64,000 nt of DNA from NCBI GenBank assembly GCA_958352855.1, contig CATWQE010000001.1, forward strand, positions 1 through 64,000, in the 5' to 3' direction. Below the pieces are notes generated by a model. It ran no database searches. It was not told where the DNA came from and worked only from the letters and a program-made list of their open reading frames with translations. Within the stretch, counting starts at the first letter, position 1. Every line of letters begins with the position of its first letter. This DNA is from an uncultured Bacillota bacterium. Its GTDB lineage: Bacteria; Bacillota; Clostridia; Lachnospirales; Lachnospiraceae. Positions 60,764 through 64,000 of the stretch are shown piece after piece. The translations under genes were made by a program, and so were the position numbers.

Positions 60764-62800
60764 TTATTTTCCTTTTTTCCTTTTGAAAATCATAACCTGG
60801 ATACCCGGAATTTGAATTTTACTGTTCTTTGTATAGACATTTCCTGTAAGCAACTCCTCTGCTTCAAACGGAAGTTCAAATTCCTGTTCCTGATTTTTGT
60901 GATTTAACACAAAGATATAACGATATTCGTCACTCTCTCTTTCTGTTATCTCAAGTTCTAAAAGGTCTTTGTCTTCTATAATTGCTGGTATCTGACATTC
61001 CTTGCAAATATCCTTCAGAAATTCTCTGTAAAATTCTTTGTTTGAGCGTGTACCCAGATAATAAACACTGCCTTTTCCATATTTGTTTTTTGTCAAAACA
61101 GGTGTATCGCAGTAAAAATCCTGTTGATATTCAGCTAATACTTCCGCACCTTCGCTATGGATAATATCGCATAAAAGCTCTGCTGGATATTTCTGATTTT
61201 TGTAGTAAAAAGAATTCTGTTCTTCTTTAGATAAGGCATCAATTTCTTCTACCCAGATTCCAGCCAGTTCTTTTAATTCTCCTGGATATCCTCCATAGGT
61301 GATATAATCATTCTCATCTGTATAACCACTTAAATATGTAAATAAGAGAGTCCCTCCTTCTGTTACATATTCCTCCATCCTTTTACTCACACCATCTTTA
61401 ACCATATAGAATAATGGTGCTGCAATACATTGATATTGTGAGAAATCATCGTCTACACCTATAATATCAACAGAAATATGGTTATCAAAAAATCCACGAT
61501 AATAATTTAAAATCTCATCCACATATTTTAATCGTGTTGTAGGGCCAGCTGAACCTTCTACCGCCCACCATGTAGGCCAATCAAAAATCAATGCTGCTTT
61601 TGCTTTTGTTACTGTTCCTAACGTCTCTTGTCCAAGTTTCTTTAGTTCTTTTCCAAGTTCTGCGCATTCTCTAAATACTCTTGTATCACTTCTTCCTGCA
61701 TGATCAATCACAGCACCATGAAATTTCTCACAGGCTCCTGGACTTCTTCTCATCTGGAAAAACATCACCGTATCAGCTCCATGTGCTACCGCCTGATAGC
61801 TCAATAGCCGCATAACTCCTGGACGCTTTAAACCATTGTCCGCCAACCAATTAGATACACTTGGTGTTTGTTCCATAAGCATAAACGGTTTCCCATTTTT
61901 TAAACCCCTCATTAATTCGTGATTCAGCGCAATCTGTGCCGGCTCTGCATTTTTCGGAGGATAATTATCCCAGGAAATCACATCCAGATGCTCAGACCAT
62001 CTCTTATAATCCAGGGTTTTATACGTTCCCATAAAATTTGTTGTAATCACAGCATCTGGAATATGTCTTTTAATTGCTTTATACTCTGCTTTAAAATTTT
62101 CCATCATACTGTCTGAATTAAATCTTTTGTAATCCAGAGTAATTCCCTGAAACATGCTCCTGTTTTCTTCAAAATGTTCACTCAAAAGATTTGGCGCTAC
62201 AATTTCCTCCCAAGAATAGAATGTATGTCCCCAAAAATGAGTATTCCACGCCTTATTCAATGAATCCAAGGTTTTATATTTTCTTTTCAGCCAAATACGA
62301 AAAGCCTTTTCACAATTTTCGCAATAACAAGTTTCCCCATACTCATTACTTACATGCCAGACAACTATATTTTCCTGATTTTTATAATGTTCTGCCAGTT
62401 TTTCTGCCAGCTTCACTGAATATTTCTGAAATGTAGGACTATTGGGACAGGAATTATGGCGGCCTCCAAATTTTCTTTTCATCCCACTAAACTCTGTACG
62501 TAAAATATCTGGATATTTTCTTGCCATCCATGCCGGGTGTGCTCCTGTAGATGTAGCCATACAGATTTTCATTCCTCTTTCTGTTACCCGCTTTACTGTC
62601 TTATCCAATTCTGAGAAATCATAAGTTTCTTCGTCTGGCTGTAACATAGCCCAGTTAAATACATTTAAGGTTACAATATCAATTCCTGCTTTTTCAAAAA
62701 GCTCCATATCCTCTTTCCAGATATCTTCTGTCCACTGCTCTGGATTATAATCTCCTCCATAGAGGATTTTTTGCACCTTTTTCTCATCTAAAATCTTCAT
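60764..62800 (-). CDS. Glycoside hydrolase family 42 beta-galactosidase
   Basis: A 678-residue cytoplasmic GH42. The opening LYGGDYNPEQWTEDIWKEDM is diagnostic. The acid/base Glu is in WHVSNEYGETC, the nucleophile Glu in FMLMEQTPSVSNW. The Cys cluster CYCENC together with NSCPNSP forms the zinc site. It removes beta-galactose from galacto-oligosaccharides or arabinogalactan side chains. It follows a sugar permease by four bases. Confidence 0.94.
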   Translation of the reverse strand: MKILDEKKVQKILYGGDYNPEQWTEDIWKEDMELFEKAGIDIVTLNVFNWAMLQPDEETYDFSELDKTVKRVTERGMKICMATSTGAHPAWMARKYPDILRTEFSGMKRKFGGRHNSCPNSPTFQKYSVKLAEKLAEHYKNQENIVVWHVSNEYGETCYCENCEKAFRIWLKRKYKTLDSLNKAWNTHFWGHTFYSWEEIVAPNLLSEHFEENRSMFQGITLDYKRFNSDSMMENFKAEYKAIKRHIPDAVITTNFMGTYKTLDYKRWSEHLDVISWDNYPPKNAEPAQIALNHELMRGLKNGKPFMLMEQTPSVSNWLADNGLKRPGVMRLLSYQAVAHGADTVMFFQMRRSPGACEKFHGAVIDHAGRSDTRVFRECAELGKELKKLGQETLGTVTKAKAALIFDWPTWWAVEGSAGPTTRLKYVDEILNYYRGFFDNHISVDIIGVDDDFSQYQCIAAPLFYMVKDGVSKRMEEYVTEGGTLLFTYLSGYTDENDYITYGGYPGELKELAGIWVEEIDALSKEEQNSFYYKNQKYPAELLCDIIHSEGAEVLAEYQQDFYCDTPVLTKNKYGKGSVYYLGTRSNKEFYREFLKDICKECQIPAIIEDKDLLELEITERESDEYRYIFVLNHKNQEQEFELPFEAEELLTGNVYTKNSKIQIPGIQVMIFKRKKGK

Positions 62801-62804
62801 ATCA

Positions 62805-63644
62805 TCATCCTTTCAATCCTGAAAATGCGATACCTTGAATTAAATATTTTTGTCCGACACAATAAATCAGCACCATAGGAATCAATGCGCAAACAGTACC
62901 AGCCATAATCAATCCATATTCTGCCCCATACTGAGTACGGAAAGCAGCTAGTCCTAACTGAATGGTTTTCAAATGATCTGAGGTCAGATACAGCATAGGT
63001 CCCATATAATCATTCCACATGAAATTAAAGGTAAATATGCCAAGAGTTGCAATCCCTGGTTTACACATAGGAAGAATAATTCTGGCATATATTTTCAGTT
63101 CGCCGCATCCATCAATTCTGGCTGCCTCGGAAAGTTCCTCCGGGATTCCAAGCATAAACTGTCTTAATAAAAATACACCAAATGCGCTAAACAAATTCAT
63201 GCAAATCAAAGCCATATGACTATCATACATTCCCATACCTTTTACAATAATAAATTGAGGAATCATAATTGCATGCCAGGGAACCATCATGGTTGCAAGA
63301 TAGCACAAAAATATCTTATCACGCCCTGGATAATTCAATTTGCTAAATGAATATGCTGCCAGAGAGCAGGTAACGATTTGTCCCGTTGTTACAATCACTG
63401 AAAGTTTTAAAGTGTTCAAATAATATGTAAGAAACGGAATTCTGGACCACACTTCTTCATAATTAGAAAATCGAAACACTTCTGGAATCCACTTGATAGG
63501 ATAACTGAAAATTTCATTGTTATTTTTAAAAGATGATGAAAGTGTCCAGATAAAAGGACTAATCATCAAAAGTCCCACTGCCAATAATACTATAAATAAA
63601 ATGGTATGATATACCTTCACCCTTGCTTTATATGATTTAATCAA
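62805..63644 (-). CDS. Carbohydrate ABC transporter permease, MalG type
   Basis: A 279-residue CUT1 permease with six helices, EAA loop LSEAARIDGCGELKIYARII (about 172-191) and terminal QGIAFSGLKG. It pairs with the MalF-type protein 24 bases upstream and feeds sugars to the co-transcribed GH42 and GH3 enzymes. As in the operon at 12 kb, no ATPase gene is nearby. Confidence 0.93.
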   Translation of the reverse strand: MIKSYKARVKVYHTILFIVLLAVGLLMISPFIWTLSSSFKNNNEIFSYPIKWIPEVFRFSNYEEVWSRIPFLTYYLNTLKLSVIVTTGQIVTCSLAAYSFSKLNYPGRDKIFLCYLATMMVPWHAIMIPQFIIVKGMGMYDSHMALICMNLFSAFGVFLLRQFMLGIPEELSEAARIDGCGELKIYARIILPMCKPGIATLGIFTFNFMWNDYMGPMLYLTSDHLKTIQLGLAAFRTQYGAEYGLIMAGTVCALIPMVLIYCVGQKYLIQGIAFSGLKG

Positions 63645-63668
63645 AACGTATTCCTCCTTCTTCTTGCA

Positions 63669-64000
63669 TTACATATAAGTAACCCATTTTTTCTGTCCCT
63701 TGAATTGAATCAAAGTAACAATCAGTACAATAAGAAACAGGAAATATGCCATGGCAGATGCATACCCAAATTCAAGCTGCTGGAAGCCTTCCTGATAAAT
63801 TCTATATACCAATACATTTGTAGACCTTCCCGGCCCACCCTCTGTCATGATATTAATTAAATCAAATACCTGGAAAGAACTGATAATGTTTAAAATCACT
63901 ACCATAAACATTGTAGGAGACAGCATTGGAAGTGTAATCTTAAAAAACCGTTTCACTGCTCCAGCTCCATCAATTTGCGCTGCTTCATATAATTGAGCTG
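63669..64000 (-). CDS. Sugar ABC transporter permease, MalF type (C-terminal part, cut by window edge)
   Basis: The last 109 residues of a CUT1 permease. The reading frame runs beyond the window's right edge; an apparent start at 63956 is an internal codon because the EAA loop (LYEAAQIDGAGAVKRFFKIT) extends upstream of it. The remaining part has the MalF-like TEGGPGRSTNVLVYRIY loop. The binding-protein gene is presumably further right. Confidence 0.9.
   Translation of the reverse strand, partial: AQLYEAAQIDGAGAVKRFFKITLPMLSPTMFMVVILNIISSFQVFDLINIMTEGGPGRSTNVLVYRIYQEGFQQLEFGYASAMAYFLFLIVLIVTLIQFKGQKKWVTYM

Noticed and set aside
63669..63956. Complete 95-residue permease starting at 63956
   Set aside because: The frame continues upstream into the EAA loop up to the window edge, so this is the end of a longer gene.

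Overview
The window reads as a chromosomal segment of an anaerobic gut Firmicute of the family Lachnospiraceae, most like Blautia and relatives. Reasons: moderate-to-low G+C, AGGAGG-type ribosome binding sites, HrcA/CIRCE heat-shock control, two BceRSAB-type peptide-sensing modules, small Clostridia-specific families (DUF4250, DUF6483-like, DUF6903-like), CUT1 sugar ABC transporters lacking their own ATPase, and many glycan genes. The genus is an inference. No rRNA, tRNA, CRISPR array, prophage, integrase or transposase was seen.

Left part (1-17.1 kb): the start of a Gfo/Idh/MocA oxidoreductase; an AraC regulator with a coupled DUF6483-like gene; a divergent three-gene hexosamine/galactose activation operon (sugar-1-P nucleotidyltransferase, NahK-like kinase, GalE). 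Then a leftward run: SAM methyltransferase, Hsp33, NAD synthetase, a PF06541-like membrane protein, a MalY-like PLP enzyme, a 41-residue ORF and a HipA-like kinase. Next is a sugar ABC operon (binding protein, two permeases, small membrane protein) with a divergent AraC regulator, and an orphan HicB-like protein.

Middle (17-38 kb): an AAA-ATPase/PD-(D/E)XK protein; BceRSAB-like module 1; DUF4250 and clpB under a CIRCE-controlled promoter; a 52-bp-period repeat array; a hexuronate/aldonate operon (Zn-dehydrogenase, TRAP transporter, tagaturonate reductase, altronate dehydratase) facing a divergent GntR/FCD regulator; an MNT nucleotidyltransferase with an unknown partner; a ferredoxin and membrane Fe-S protein pair; an ABC-2 exporter.

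Right part (38-64 kb): an AlbA/Schlafen-type protein carrying a repeat read in two frames; a rhodanese and CoA-disulfide-reductase sulfur operon; LysE and MFS transporters with an AraC regulator; hsp20 and a DnaJ-like gene under a second CIRCE promoter almost identical to that of clpB; BceRSAB-like module 2 with an Asp-box membrane protein attached; a PcsB/SagA-like NlpC/P60 hydrolase with a WalR-like box; a PsiE-like protein; and a plant-glycan cluster (GH5, GH43, GH3, GH42, ABC permeases) that runs off the window end.

The themes are glycan and sugar-acid scavenging, envelope and peptide stress sensing, and protein-folding stress. The least explained structures are the 52-bp helically phased array between uxaA and clpB, the frame-alternating repeat in the AlbA gene, and the shared TNACA-N4-TGTAA box geometry of the two Bce modules.
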